A stretch of DNA of 64,000 nucleotides from Diphasiastrum complanatum (lineage: Eukaryota > Streptophyta > Lycopodiopsida > Lycopodiales > Lycopodiaceae). Below, piece after piece: positions 34,560-47,056 of the stretch; the stretch's first letter is position 1; every line of letters starts with the position of its first letter. The translations under genes and the position numbers were made by a program. Below the pieces are notes generated by a model, which saw nothing but the letters and a program-made list of their open reading frames with translations, was not told where the DNA came from and searched no databases. The stretch lies in the NCBI GenBank assembly GCA_029204225.1, contig CM055104.1:47812451-47876450 (forward strand), given 5' to 3'.

Positions 34560-35981
34560 ATGCTATCAATTCAATCACACCTTCAAAAGACAGATTCACT
34601 CATTAAAGACCTCAGCCAGAAAATTACAGCCATCAAATGCGCAGCATCCTCCCACGTAGCTACTTCATCTACGATCCAACTACTTGAAAGTAAAGTGGCA
34701 CTTTTTGTATCCTCCATTCTGCTTCTGGGTGTTTCCTCAGTTCTTCTCCCAGTCGAAGTCCCAGCCTCATCGACACTCTTGTCTTGATGAGAAGAGGAGA
34801 ACCTTCGATTGGTAGGTTACACAAATCTTGGATTAACAGTCTTCAAGGGGATGGAATCATCAACATTGTAATTGGGTCTGGTGGGTACTTGGTTAGAACG
34901 AGGAGAAGGGTTCTGGATGGTGGATTGGATAGGGGCTTGGTGGAAGGGTGAAAGAACTAACAATACTACAGTTGCAACCTTAGACCTTTGCAGTGTCGAG
35001 CTTTGACCACTACTTGCTTGGTGAGGAGCTCACTTTGTCCTGCAGGCTCACTGTCATCTTCATCTTTTCCTTTTCTGCAGCTCCTTCTTCCTTTGATCCA
35101 TTACTTTTGGATCTCTTCAGGCTTCACATGAGGGGATTCAAACATCATTGCTCCAGAGGGTTTCTTTTGATCGAAATCGATCTGACTCATCTATTGCTTA
35201 AGTTGATCTTGTAGATCTTCCTTTCCTCCTCAGCTTCTTGGCTCTTTCTCTTTATTTCTTCTTGTTGCTTCACCTGCTTTCTTAAATCTTCTTTTTCTAG
35301 CTGACCAACCAATGTAGGTGGTAGTTGGTCTCCGCAAGACGCTTGCAATGATCTATTAGCAGCCGTGGTAAGACTATCAAGGTCTAAAAAAACAGGGAAT
35401 TTCTCAGATGAATAATGGGATGGTGGAAAACAGAAAGATGGAAGCTAGGGTGGTGGTGGTGGTGGTAGATGGTGTGGGTGATATAATAGGCATGGGAGTA
35501 GACATAGGTGTTGTGGCAAGAGGATTGGTTAATGGGAATGTGGATGGCGTGAATGTAGGAGTGGTTGAAGGAGAAGACTGATTTTCCAATACTTGTACTT
35601 CCCCCCTGAAGGATCTCCTTCTTGACAGGGGTGCTCCTTCTGATTGAGTCCCTTTGGATTGTCCATCTGTCTTCTTAGCCTTTGTCTTCTTTGTCTTTGG
35701 TTTTGTGACCTTGGCTGGTGATCCTGCTCATGTTGTTGCTGGCAATGTGGCTGCTTCTGTTGATGCCTGCAAATCCATTCTCCCCCCCCCAAAAAAAACT
35801 CGTTGGTGGGGATGTTGCTGCTGGCGTGTCCTATAAGCTCAAGGTTGGAACACGCAATTGAAGCACGTTGAAGCACGTCTTTTGAGATTCGGTTGGACAC
35901 TCGATTGATAGGACCAATCGAGGACTCGGTGAAATTTGCTAAATCACTCAGTTGAGTCTTCGGTTGAACACAAAGTTCCAA
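34560..35981 (-). pseudogene. Decayed gag-like or accessory coding sequence of a gypsy-type element
   Basis: The minus strand is protein-like in alternating frames. It begins near 35981, has a Lys/Thr/Gln-rich part around 35760-35640, and a Pro/Thr/Ser-rich part (MSTPMPIISPTPSTTTTT) at 35530-35400. A coiled coil with LEKEDLRKQVKQQEEIKRK lies near 35310-35240. A further Ser/Pro-rich part runs to about 34560. It lies downstream of the minus-strand LTR and primer site at 37682-38857, so it is likely that element's first ORF. No zinc knuckle or enzyme motif was seen. Confidence 0.4.
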
Positions 35982-37240
35982 ATAGTAGTGTAATTCAGTC
36001 TTTCAGGAGAACTAAAATAATAGAAATTGGAGGTCCAGGTTCGGCTGGTAGGGTGTGATATAGATGTTATTCAACCTTGGAGGACCCTCAGCTGATTGGT
36101 ACTTTGTTCCTGAATGGATGTCAGATAGCATCCTTCGGTTGAACCTCTCGGTCGAGGAGACTCGGTTTCGGTTAAGCTGCTTAGTGAAGATTCGATTGAA
36201 GATTTTGGTTGAGAGTTCACGTGGAAAATTTCCAAGGAAACTTGAGGCTCAGTTGAACTTCTCGCTTGATGATCTGGACGCAATTCGCGGTTCTGGTCTT
36301 CAGGAGAAGACCTTCAAAAGGACCGGAATTCGGTTGAAGTAGCTTGGATATGATCTTGGTATTCGGGTGAACATCCGGTTCGGCTGAACATTCTGTTCGG
36401 TGGACTTTCGGTTCGATTGAAACAGAAGTGAACACTCGGTTCGGTTGAAACAGGAGTGATCACTCGGTTCGGTTGATGTTTCAAGTTGTGGACTCGGCTA
36501 GTGGTGTAGCCAACGAACTCGGCTAATGACGAAGTGTCACAGCTTGCATCGGTTGATCGTCATGGGTATGATTGGTTGAATTTTTCCTAGGGCCTCTTTT
36601 TCCTCAGGCATCCAAAGAGATGTAAAATGTGTGGCTGAGGGTCGAGGGTGTGTAAATATTGTTGGAACCCTCGTTGAAGATGTGTTTGCAAGGCGGCGGC
36701 CTCCAGCTAGTGAATCAATAGTGGTTTAGAGATTCGTTGCAAATTCTGTTGCTTGCAGATGTGTTTGCTTGCAGGTCGTTTGCGTGCAGGTTGTTTGCAG
36801 GTTGGAATTCGGCTGACAATGGAGTTGAGGTATGCGGTTGATGGAGAAGTCAATTATGGGTCGGCTGAAGGAGGAGTTAATGATGGTTCGGTTAGTGCAG
36901 GAGTGAACTGTGGGTCGGCTCGGTTGATTAAGGATGAGTGAAAAGTGGATCGGCTGATGAGGCTTTGAAAGGGGGTCGGTTGAGTGCGTGTGGCTCGGCT
37001 CGAGCCTCGGTTAATTAAGGATGAGTGAAAAGTGGATTGGCTGATGAGGGAGTCAAGAGGAGTCGGCTGATGGTGGAGTCAAAAGGAGTCGGCTGATGAG
37101 GGAGTCAAGAGGAGTCGGCGGATGGAGGAGTGGAGATGAGTTGGTTGAAGGAGTGGAAAGAGGAGTCGGCTGATATGCGAGTCAAGAGGAGTCGGCTGAT
37201 GAGGGAGCTGAAGCTGTTTGGTTAATGATGGAGTGAAACT
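35880..37240. repeat. Leader dense in TCGGTTGA / TCGGCTGA words
   Basis: By eye, about three dozen near matches to TCGGYTGA occur in 1.36 kb on the plus strand. Spacing is irregular on the left and more regular on the right (about 25-30 bp around 37060-37200, unit like ggagtcggctgatgaggga). It lies between the primer site and the first decayed ORF of the gypsy-type element, so in the minus sense it is the RNA leader. Confidence 0.8.
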
Positions 37241-37683
37241 GGTGCGACGGACAGAGGATGCAGTGGACAGGGTGGAAGACTGGTGGACAGGTTGTGCGGG
37301 TGATGAAGCGATTCGGTGGAAGGGTGAGGTGGTGCACCACATAATCAGTGAAAGACCATACCACTCGACTAATGTCCAGCGGCCAGAATCAGACTGAACA
37401 AGAACGTTGCAGACAGGTGCGGCTGATGGCATGGTTGGAAAAAAGCCAAGAAATGGTGTGGGCAGCAGGAAAAAGTTGTGAAAGATCGGGACAGAGGTAG
37501 AAAGGGATGTGGGAAGAAGGATGTGGATGGATGGATGGTTGTTAAGAGTAATGATAGTGGAAAATAGAGATGAGATGAGAGCCGTTTCAGTGCAGATGTG
37601 CAGACAGATAGATATAACGTTTTGTATTGATCCGATCAAGGACAGCATTGCAGCAGTCATGGATGTATGATGGGTCTGAGATC

Positions 37684-37702
37684 AGGCAGCAACGGGCGCC
37701 AA
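37684..37702 (-). promoter_or_regulatory. Primer binding site of the gypsy-type element
   Basis: Reading the minus strand just after the LTR end gives TTGGCGCCCGTTGCTGCC. TGGCGCC(G)TTGC-type sites are common in plant gypsy elements and resemble the 3' end of tRNA-Asp, here with an extra C. The tRNA choice is inference. Confidence 0.65.
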
Positions 37703-37703
37703 A

Positions 37704-38857
37704 TGTTGACAGATCTCTGCTTAGGATCTGTCAACGGGTTTATGCTTCTTCTTATGGTTGTTACCAGGCTTCTTCGGGCATTTCCAGAAATTACATGTTC
37801 TTGGTTTGATACCCAAATCAGGCAGAGGGATCTGAAAGCGTTGTAGTATTGTCTTGCCTGTCAGAGGACACACGGGTTTGTCACTATTGAACTGTACTCA
37901 CATGCATTCACTACCAAACATGCAAGCCAAGATGATCAACAATGGATCAGCATGCTACTCAGTTGAACACCAGTCAGATTCTTACAAACTAATTGTCATA
38001 CACTGAAATGGACAGATTCTTGCAAACTGAAAACTAATCTAGACATGCATCAAAACAGAATCAAGGAACAAGAAACTAATTAGACAGCATTTCGAAAGTC
38101 CAAAAATCAAGAAACACACATCTCTTGATTCTTGGACATCCCAAGAACATCAAGAACTCGGATGTCGATGGATTTGCAAGATCTAAACCACAATCCTAGC
38201 CTATATAGTTTACTTGAATGCTTGAATCCTACTTTAATCCACAAAAACAAGAAATCTAATCCACCACTATTCCACAACTAATCTATTCCACATTGCATAA
38301 AGAAACAAGAAACTACACTAAATCCACAACCACACATAAGATGGAAGGGCATGATCATAAGAGCATCACTCAAGAAAACAATTATGATCAAGGAGCTAGT
38401 TGCATGCATAAAACTCGTGAAGGCTCGTCTCATTAGGACATGGAATAGTTGCATTACACAAAAAAGCTCTCTTTTACAAAGAGGGGACCTCTTAAATAAG
38501 CAAGAGAGTCACCTAGTCCAGTGGAGCCCATGTGGCAATTCCACATTAAAACAAGTTACAAGTGGAATTACCTTCTCCACTAGAGGTCACCATCAAAAGG
38601 TGTGTCACTCTACTTTTCTAAGAGGGGTCTACTTACATTTATATCAAATGCCTAAAAATACTAACTCGGTCATTCCATTTCTTTTGGGATTCACCATGAG
38701 GCTCACATAATATCTTCTTATCATTCTTAGCTAGCATTTCTCGGCTCTCATTCTTCATTCATCCCTTCTTCTTCAGAGACCTCTTCGGTCTAAGGTGAGA
38801 TGTGCTCTTGGATAGCTCTGGCCTAGTATCTTGGGGATTGGTCAGAATCAGCCAACA
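37704..38857 (-). repeat. Gypsy-type 5' LTR
   Basis: In the minus sense it begins TGTTGGCTGATTC at 38857 and ends TCTGTCAACA at 37704, a TG...CA repeat of 1154 bp, followed by the primer site. A decayed relative in the opposite orientation lies at about 11400-12370. The 3' partner is not in the window, unless it has been lost near 34 kb. Confidence 0.8.
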
Positions 38858-39012
38858 GTTACGTAGTAATTTATGTGGGTCATAACTTGAACACACTCAA
38901 CATTGACTTACCATAAGACTAACTTATAAGCATAGTTTCCACAAACCACAGCTCGAACATCGATATTGTAAAAAAATTGGCCTGTGGCCAATTTGTCTCA
39001 AATTGCACGTGC

Positions 39013-39100
<88 letters not shown>

Positions 39101-40300
39101 GAGGGTGATTAGAGGTATTTGGCTTGAGATTGTGAGGGGGTTTTAGGATTTAGGGGGTAAAAGAGAGCTAATAGATCATCGATGTGCAATGCACAATGTG
39201 CATTGTGAGAGGGGGGTTTGACAATGTGAGGGGAGTTTGGAGATAGCAATCTTAGTTTTTAGATATGATTGATTACCATCGCTTCAACTATGGCACACCG
39301 GGCACGAATAGATGGACATGCAAATAATGCCACAATATTGACACGTGTGGGCATACATGCATCAAGGAGCATTCATTACGTTGAAGTGGTCCAAAATTGT
39401 CCCTTGCACACACGCTCCTAACATAATAAGAATTACTACTGCTTCTATGGACGAGACTAGCCCTACGAGGCCCAAAGGTAAACACTCAATTCTCAACTAT
39501 GATTTGAACTTTCAATATTCACAATTGCTTTTTCTACCTTTATCATCTCATATGGTAACTTCTTGGAAGTAACACTACTAGACTCCCTCTCAAACTCATG
39601 AAAAAAATCTCTCACAAAACTTTTAACTAACTGATAACCACAAACCTTTAATCACAAACCGAACATTGAACGTTGAACTAAAACATAAAAGTTCTGAGTT
39701 CAAGTGAGGACTAAGTAGGCTAAGTGCTAAGTTCTAAGTGGTTCAAACTTTAGACAATAACATCATACACGGTGGCACTATGCACAAAGTTAATGGGCCC
39801 ATGAGAGTAAATCACCGAATTTGTGAACATCACTATTTCTGAAGAATTGATTATCATGTGAACCAGCAAGAAGCTACACATAAAATTTGTTACAACTTAG
39901 AAGAAAAAGATTTATCTTGATTTCTACTAGCTACCACTTACTTTACCATCCAACTATACTCAAGAGTCAAGACCAAAAACACTATAATATCTGTGATTAG
40001 GTATGATCTATATGCATGCAACACCCAACCTATTTGATATTTATGATTTTTATCTATCACAAAGTTTTGATCCATCTAAGCTTTAAAATTCTAACTAACC
40101 AAATTATACCTAAATTTCTAATCTTTGAACGTAATATCTATCTAGTCTATCAATTGTTTAATCTATCTATTGACTATGAATCATCATATCATGATATATA
40201 TGACTTGTCTATCTTTATTCTGATTTCTTAGCCACTTTAAAGTTTGAATTTTGAAATATTGACTTCAAAAATGTGCTTTCTAAACTAGTAAATTGAATTG
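38858..40300. other. No gene recognised; contains a GA array
   Basis: Apart from the microsatellite at 39014-39098, this is AT-rich DNA with short frames only. Confidence 0.4.
39014..39098. repeat. (GA)n microsatellite
   Basis: An uninterrupted AG run of about 42 units. Confidence 0.97.
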
Positions 40301-40312
40301 TTTTTTTGGCAG

Positions 40313-40608
40313 ATCGAGATGTGTCCGCAACACAACCAAAGCCTTCCGCATCATGCCCCTTGGTTGCCCACCACACATCCCTCTCTTCTCATGGAGAAGT
40401 TAGGGCTCCAGATGAGACACGACCCAATAGTTGGATTTTCAATATCGAATCCTCCATGGCACCACCTTCAACCACCATACCACCATCAAGAGGGAGAGGG
40501 AGAGGCAAACAGGCAGGCAACACTACACAGTTGCTAGCAGCCTGCAGGAGTTGTTATGTGTCTAGATTCGCTTCGAAAGTGATGGAAGAAGTGAAAATTA
40601 TAGCCTGA
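40313..40608 (+). CDS. Possible exon of an unrecognised gene
   Basis: An open stretch of about 98 codons begins directly after a strong acceptor-like sequence (tttttttggcag) and runs to TGA at 40606. It contains a short Gly/Arg run (PPSRGRGRGKQAG) and ends SKVMEEVKII. No ATG opens it, so it would need an upstream exon, which I cannot identify in the AT-rich DNA before it. It may equally be chance. The family is not recognised. Confidence 0.2.
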
Positions 40609-40822
40609 CAGTGCTTTTACACCTAACCTCCCATTTCATCTTAATAAGACCCCGACATGGAGGAATATCATCACCAAGGTGAACAAGATCAAGCAAGCTT
40701 AACCGGGGCCATGTAGTGAGCATTTCAAGACAATAAGACTTGTTGTTAAGCAAGCTTCAATTGACTAGCAGCAAGAGTGCCTCAAGAGCGCATTTGTTGA
40801 AAAAACAAAATCCGTGTTGCTT

Positions 40823-40923
<101 letters not shown>

Positions 40924-41278
40924 GTGGCGATTGAAGATTTGGCGAGCTACTCAACAATTTGAAAGCACTGTGCATTCATGCTTATTATCCAATTTGGTGC
41001 TTAATTGTTTTTGAGATGTTTGGTGCATAATTGTTCTTCTACACAAACCACAATGGGTGTTTTTGATGTGTCAAATTTTATATCAGTTGGGTGTGTCTGA
41101 TATGTGCATTTAGGTTTACGCACTTTGTTATGTTGTAATGTACAATAGGGATGTCTCATGAAAAAGGATAGAATAGTTTGGAGAACGCAACTAAAATTAT
41201 ATGACTTCTATCAAGCATGTTGGTTGATCAAGCTTACCCCCAAAAAGTTGTACAAATTCTCAGTAGAAGCTCCTTATG

Positions 41279-41465
41279 CCCCAACCTGAACCGCATTGTA
41301 CCTAACACTACTGGCAACCTACATAAATGTACTAACCAGTTGCTTCAATAGTCATAGTTTTCAGCCAATTCAAATCCAACATAAGACCCTATTCTAACTA
41401 TATATCTACCCTAAATTGAACCATGTTGTACCTGAAACGACTGGCAATCTACATAAATGTACTGT
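41279..41465. repeat. Direct repeat pair of about 57 bp
   Basis: Blocks at about 41279-41335 and 41408-41465 share TGAACC...TTGTACCT, ACTGGCAA and CTACATAAATGTACT, with scattered differences. They are separated by about 130 bp of non-coding DNA. Confidence 0.75.
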
Positions 41466-43900
41466 TCTCGCCAAGAGCTTCACTCTAATACGCATATTAC
41501 CCACCAAGACCAAAACCAAAACCCAAAAAAAACCATTCTTGTAACTCTTAACAGACTCGTGAATCGCGAATGCCAATCATACGCATTCACACATGCTACT
41601 AGACAATATTAATTTTCAGCCTTGCTATTATTATATATGAATGTTCAAGTTTCAAGAGTCAAGGATCAAGATTGATCATTTCTACAAGGTTATGTATTAG
41701 GTATGGTTGCACCATCATATATGATTGTTGGAGCGATGTTAGGAAGTGACAATATTGAATATCATCTTCTTGCATGGGGACAATAGTTTTAGAATGCATC
41801 AAAAGCTCTAGGGTAGCAGTGACTAGCAAGTACATGTTAGCCATATTTGATCACTGTTGGTGTAGTTCAACTCTGTATCATATCTTCTCAATTGTATACA
41901 CATCAAATGAACGCATCGTTTTCAAAGTTTCCATTTCACATATTTTTCTATTCTTATTAAGATTTCGTACCTCTCTCAATTGCCTCAATTTCTCTTTATT
42001 AATACATTACACAGTTGCAGCAGAATGCGTTCCGCTGCAAAAATGCTCCGACACTTTTTTTCTCTTTTTAAGGAAAATTGCCATTCTGTTGGAAATTTCT
42101 TTGTTAATATGTCGCAAGCTCTGTTGTGAATTTGCTACGCTTTAAGCTGAAATCCAATCGAAAGGTCTGTAGTAGGTTGTAGCTTGGTCACATAGGTAGC
42201 TCCAACAAAGAGGAATTTTGTTGAGAACATTCTCAGATCATCTATACTCAACTGAGAATATATGTCACCAAATGTCATTAATTTAAAGATAGATTGTCAT
42301 AGTCTTTCTTCTTGTAACAAACTACATGTGCAATCATTGCAAGTTTCTTTTGTTTTTGGTACAAATACTCTAAAAAAATGTATTATAGCAAGGCCTCCAT
42401 AGCAGGCTACTCCAATAATGAATATTTTAGGTCAATATTCTGAACAATTCCAATAGGTCCGCAAAGAAACCTTTGTCTGCTCTTATTGTACTTTAACTCA
42501 TCTTTTTTGACAATTCTCCTAAAAGAAATTTAGGAAAAAAAAAGTAAAAATTAAATAATAAGCAAATATAAATTAAAAAATTAGAAGAGTTTTAAAAAAT
42601 TGAGTTTTGAAAAAGCCTAACCCTAAAATCCAAAGTACATTCCGGATAACTTTTCAAAAAACGTTCCGAAACGGGTATTGCAATTATGATACATAATAAT
42701 CTATATAAGAATGGTGAAAGTAAGTAGAAAACGATTAGAATTGAATACTAAACAACACAAAAGGAATGAAAATATGTCACATCACTGCACATACATAGCA
42801 TTAAAATCTTAGTGAGCAATCATTACCTACCCTAGACCAATAACTTTAAATTTCAAATCTCTCTGTGTTTGTGTTAAGTTGGAAAATCTTATGAAAATGA
42901 CTCAAATCTTTTGTGCATATTGTATGATCAAAATATTCAAAACTTCTAAGATCCATTATCCTTCATCATACTAAACCTATTTTTTTATTGAAATTCAATG
43001 GATTTGAAAATATTGAAAATATTGCTTGTAGACTATTCGAACCAATCCCAAAATAATCTGATTGTGATTCCTTTCAACTGCCTTAAAAAAAGAGGGAGGC
43101 GTTAGTTTCAACTTTCAATTTATATGTTTTGTTATATATAAGCATCTATACACAAAAATCAAGTATAGATTAAATCTTTTATGTCTGATGACTATATATC
43201 CATGTTCTGAAAGTAGTTGTTCAAGAGCAAGGAAGCTAACGCTTTGCTTCCAATATTTCATTCATGCACCTCAGCACATAATGAGCAGACAGCATACTCG
43301 CCCTTAAACTCAAAACCTTAAGCCTTCAAAAAAAATATTGTGATTGAATGCTTACCCACATCAGATACATTTTCATGTAGCACAGACAAAAGATGAAGTG
43401 CAATTTAATACCTATCTGAAGTTCCAATGATGGTGATGTGCTGAGAGAAACTTATAAGATTAAGCTTCAAAACAATATATATATAAGAGTAGCCTCCAAA
43501 ATAAGCATTCCAGAGTGGCTCTAAGTTCAAAGTTGACAAGAGACTGAAAGCTGTGCGTGCCTTTATTGAAAAATAAAGCAACTGCAATGAGAAAGGTAGC
43601 AATGCAATGTATAGTTTCAAGGACGGTTGAACTTGTCAAATCATCTATCTCACCTTCAAATCGGGGTGAAACACTGCAACCAAAACTGTCTTAGGTTAAG
43701 ACTGAGCAAAGACTGAAGAATTGGATACTTTTAAGCCACGTGTAGCACGTAAACAGAAGAAATAGCCATAGTACAATGTATGGCGAGAGAATCAACTACG
43801 GAGGCAAAGGAATCGCTTAGAAATAGGTATTGTCAGGATAACCAAAAAAAAAGGCAAACAAGCTGCAAGAAAAAACACACCAAACTTTGAACTGGATGCA
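41466..43900. other. AT-rich region without recognised genes
   Basis: Short frames only. The part next to 43900 probably includes the 3' untranslated region of the NDUFB7 gene on the minus strand. No repeats with clear ends were seen. Confidence 0.4.
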
Positions 43901-43906
43901 AGCGGT

Positions 43907-44170
43907 CTATTGGAGGGCGTGGCGCTGAGCAACGGCAACCTCTCGCGCCTCTCTTAGGGCTTCCATTTTCCGCAATCGCTGCAAAAATAGCTGGTATTCA
44001 CATCGTTCGTAAGAGTGGCGCTCTTCCTCGCATTTCCAAGGAAGATAAAAGGACTCCACCCTGCATTTGTTGAGCGGAATCAGTTTATTTGCACACAAGT
44101 CACGCGATCCCAATGGTAATCTCGCTGCCGCCATCTCCTCTCTGCTCGCTATCATCTCCTCCTTCGCCAT
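43907..44170 (-). CDS. NDUFB7: NADH:ubiquinone oxidoreductase subunit NDUFB7 (B18, CHCH protein)
   Basis: This intact 87-codon frame, ATG at 44170 to TAG at 43907, is the only clear host gene. It contains CANKLIPLNKC and CEEERHSYERC, a twin CX9C (CHCH) motif, around the family signature FYLPWKCEEERHSYERCEY. In mitochondria such proteins fold by disulfide formation in the intermembrane space and sit on that face of complex I, which passes electrons from NADH to ubiquinone and pumps protons. Plant relatives are around 100 residues, so this one is slightly short at the C-terminus. No intron is needed. A CT-rich stretch (44190-44215) upstream would be a GA-rich 5' leader in the gene's sense. Identity is based on remembered family motifs, not a search. 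Confidence 0.93.
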   Translation of the reverse strand: MAKEEMIASREEMAAARLPLGSRDLCANKLIPLNKCRVESFYLPWKCEEERHSYERCEYQLFLQRLRKMEALREAREVAVAQRHALQ

Positions 44171-44242
44171 CTCTCTCCTGTGCGCGCGCCTCTCTCTCTC
44201 TCTCTCTCTTCCTCCCTAGAGAGAGAGGCACTCTTCCTCCGA

Positions 44243-44378
44243 GGGCATTATGGAGTGCTCGGAAGCTCGGATCCGTAAAATATAGGAATAGAATCGGCAA
44301 GTTTTCTCGAGGGCATTATGGAGTGCTCGGAAGCTCGGATCCGTAAAATATAGGAATAGAATCGGCAAGTTTTCTCGA
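44243..44378. repeat. Perfect 68-bp tandem duplication upstream of NDUFB7
   Basis: Units 44243-44310 and 44311-44378 are identical by eye. Each holds CCGTAAAATATAGG, which in the gene's sense gives a TATATTTTA-like core, about 105 and 175 bp before the start codon. The duplication therefore probably lies in the promoter or 5' leader of NDUFB7 and is recent. Confidence 0.9.
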
Positions 44379-44379
44379 A

Positions 44380-46510
44380 AATCGGCAGCATAAAATGTTT
44401 AACAATTTTTTATATAAGCATATATACCGTTTTATAGGTAAAAGTCTTTAAAAAATTGAGAAGTTCTATAAAATGCAGATCTTTTTAAGAATAACTCAAA
44501 AAGATTTCTCGAGCATTGGACCCGGCCCTTATGAGCCCACAATGCCTCCGATAGTGTGCCCGAGAAGGTGGAAGTCTCGAGAGAAAAAGAGCTTTCCCTT
44601 ATGTAATGCCGAGCATGAAGATTTTACCTTATTATTTTATTTTTTTTTCTGTTTTCATTTCGCGTATTTTTTTATTTTTATTTTTAAGATTTTTTTTTAA
44701 GGTTATTTTTTGCACTTCTTTTTTTCAAATTTTTTTTGAGTCTTCTCATTTTTTGCACGAGATAAAACAAAGCAAAGGCAATACTATGTGTTGAGGTCAA
44801 GTCAATGGAGTTTGAAAAAACGTCAATGTTAAAAGCTAAATGGTGGTGGTGCCTCACATATTTAAAGTTTGGCCTCTGTGAGAGGGCTCAAACAGGGTGC
44901 ATGCATTGAAAAAAATAGATTGCTATTGTCAGACTTTTCTATACGTGATATGCAATCAAGTCGTGAAAAACATGATTGTACTCGATTGTTTGCATGAAAG
45001 CATGTAGGGAACACATTCAGTTTGCATGCAAATCAGACACATTTGAGCTGTGTTCGGGAAAGCCGGCATAGTCCAAGCATGGAACCGGCATCTTTTTCCA
45101 AAAATTGGCATGGCAAAAATTGTACAGGATTTTTTGTCATAGATCTTGGATTTTATAGGGGAAAACCGGCAAGTAAGAGCTTGTCACTCAACAAAGGCCG
45201 AAGAACTCTTTCACGTATGGGTTTTTGAGAGAAACCTCAAAAAGGTTTCGGGAACACGACATCTGAGGAACGAATGCATGCAATGCCTCATTTGTGCATG
45301 ATTAATGTTAAAAAGCATAGAAGATAAGAATCATTTTTGGTTTTGTATTTATTTATCCTAATCAAGTTTCTTTGGCATACTGGACAAATTACATAGTTAG
45401 GGCAGAGAAACTAGCTATCTGGAAATCGAATTCTCAGGGAACTCGAATATTCACAATATCAATATTTCACAAATATAGTGTCTCAATTTTCACCTTCTCT
45501 AATTGAATCGACATCTCCAAAAATTGGCAGTTGGGTCAATGTAATATGGCAAAGGTCTGGAATGTGACATTTGTAGTCAATACTTCTCTTCGACGCACTT
45601 TTTCAAAAAGCAAAAGATTTCCTTTTGCAGTTGAGTGTCAATTAGTTAGTCAATCTGGAATTTAAAGGCAGCAGAGGGTGAGACATGACCTAGTGTTGGC
45701 AGTAGTAGGACGGAGGAGGTGAATTTGTAACTTTTTGTTGTTTTATGTATGAATCAAGACCTGTCTGAAACTCTTTAAAGCAATTGCGCTAGTTAAGCTC
45801 TTTTGCAACAATTCTAAATTGCTAAATGTCAAGAGGATGAGTTATCTAGGAGGCTATTACATCCATGTTTTCTCTACACAGCAAGTTTGCGCAACTGTTT
45901 GATTTAGCTTCTATTCAAATTTATCACGACTAGGAAGCAAAAGTATTAGGCATAGTCAGAATCTTCACTGAATTATGTATAAGAGGCCCTTTAGTAGCTG
46001 TAACTAACCCAGATTATTTCGTCAGGATTCTTTAACAAGGAACAGTCAACTGAGCAGCAAAGATAGCCAAAATTATGTTTTTTTTTCTATAGCCACTTTG
46101 ACTTCAGTGAACGTTTTATTGTTGCAAACCAGACATGATTTTTTTTTGTGAGTTATTTGATCCCCATTATTTCATTGGCTAAAGCAGATTGTGTGCATGC
46201 ATGCAAAAAAACAAACTGCAATTGTCAAATTTTTCTAGAAGTCTGAGGAACGAATGCATGCAAACACCTCATTGCAATTTCATTTCGCAAAGGATCAGCT
46301 TTTTTGTCTCTTTTCAGGTTGAAGGAGGGCGGCCATCAGAGATCTTGGAGGAGCAAGTTTTGGCACCCAAAAATGAGAATCTCAAATTTGATTTTTATGC
46401 AACCAGTTTTCAGCAAGTTTTGTTTGGAGGAGGGTGCCCAAAAATCTGCAACTGATTTTTGGTTGTGGTGTCTCCCTATCTTGCTGTTTTTGCTTTATAC
46501 TATGTATAGA
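44380..46510. other. Non-coding region with scattered related words
   Basis: No gene seen. Related phrases such as GAGGAACGAATGCATGCAA (near 45265 and 46246) and the preceding TTGTCA(A/G)A.TTTTTCTA block (near 44926 and 46218) recur, so this is probably diverged repeat DNA. Poly-T stretches lie at 44635-44740. The last part leads directly into the truncated gag of element B. Confidence 0.5.
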
Positions 46511-46514
46511 GTCA

Positions 46515-47056
46515 AAAATCCAGCAAGAGTGGTGTATCTCAGAAATCAGCTTTCTTTGTTGAAGATGCAAGAAGGGGATCAAGTGACCAATCACTTGACG
46601 AAGATCAAGGATCTTCGTGAGGAGCTTCTCAATATTGATGAGATAATTGAGGATGCTCAATTTGTTTCCATTACTCTCAACTCATTACCTTCATCTTATC
46701 TTCCATTTGTTTCATCTTTGAGTATCTCTCTTAGGGGACAACAACTCTCCTTTGATGAACTTGTTGGGCTGCTTCTTCAAGAGGAGCAAACGAGGCAAAA
46801 CTTTGCGGGTGACACTCAACAAGTTCAAGCTTTCTTCATGAAAGGCAAGGGCAAAGGCAAGTCAAAAGGAAAGGGGAAGCCTCCTTCCAAGGATGAGCAA
46901 AAGCCCGTTGGAGGTCAAGATGTCAACACTCAAAAGAAGAAAGGGAAGTGCCATTATTGCAAAAGGTATGGGCACTTCGTCAAGGATTGTAAGAAGAAGC
47001 TTGCGAAAGAGGAGAATAAAGAAATTGATACTAGTGCTTCACTTGCTACTGTCTAA
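46515..47056 (+). pseudogene. Element B gag (N-terminally truncated)
   Basis: It begins in the middle of the gag core (RVVYLRNQLSLLKMQEGDQ). It continues with SITLNSLPSSYLPFVSSLSI and a Lys/Gly-rich stretch, and ends with the single knuckle CHYCKRYGHFVKDCKKK. A TAA at 47054 ends the frame, and the protease lies in the next frame. The open frame upstream of about 46515 does not look like gag, so the element is cut there. Confidence 0.9.

Noticed and set aside
34993-35214. Plus-strand 73-codon frame
   Set aside because: Antisense to the Ser-rich and coiled-coil coding region, which reads better on the minus strand.
37079-37660. 193-codon minus-strand frame as a protein
   Set aside because: It runs through the TCGGYTGA-type repeat leader; its Ser/Leu/Pro-rich text simply reflects the repeats.
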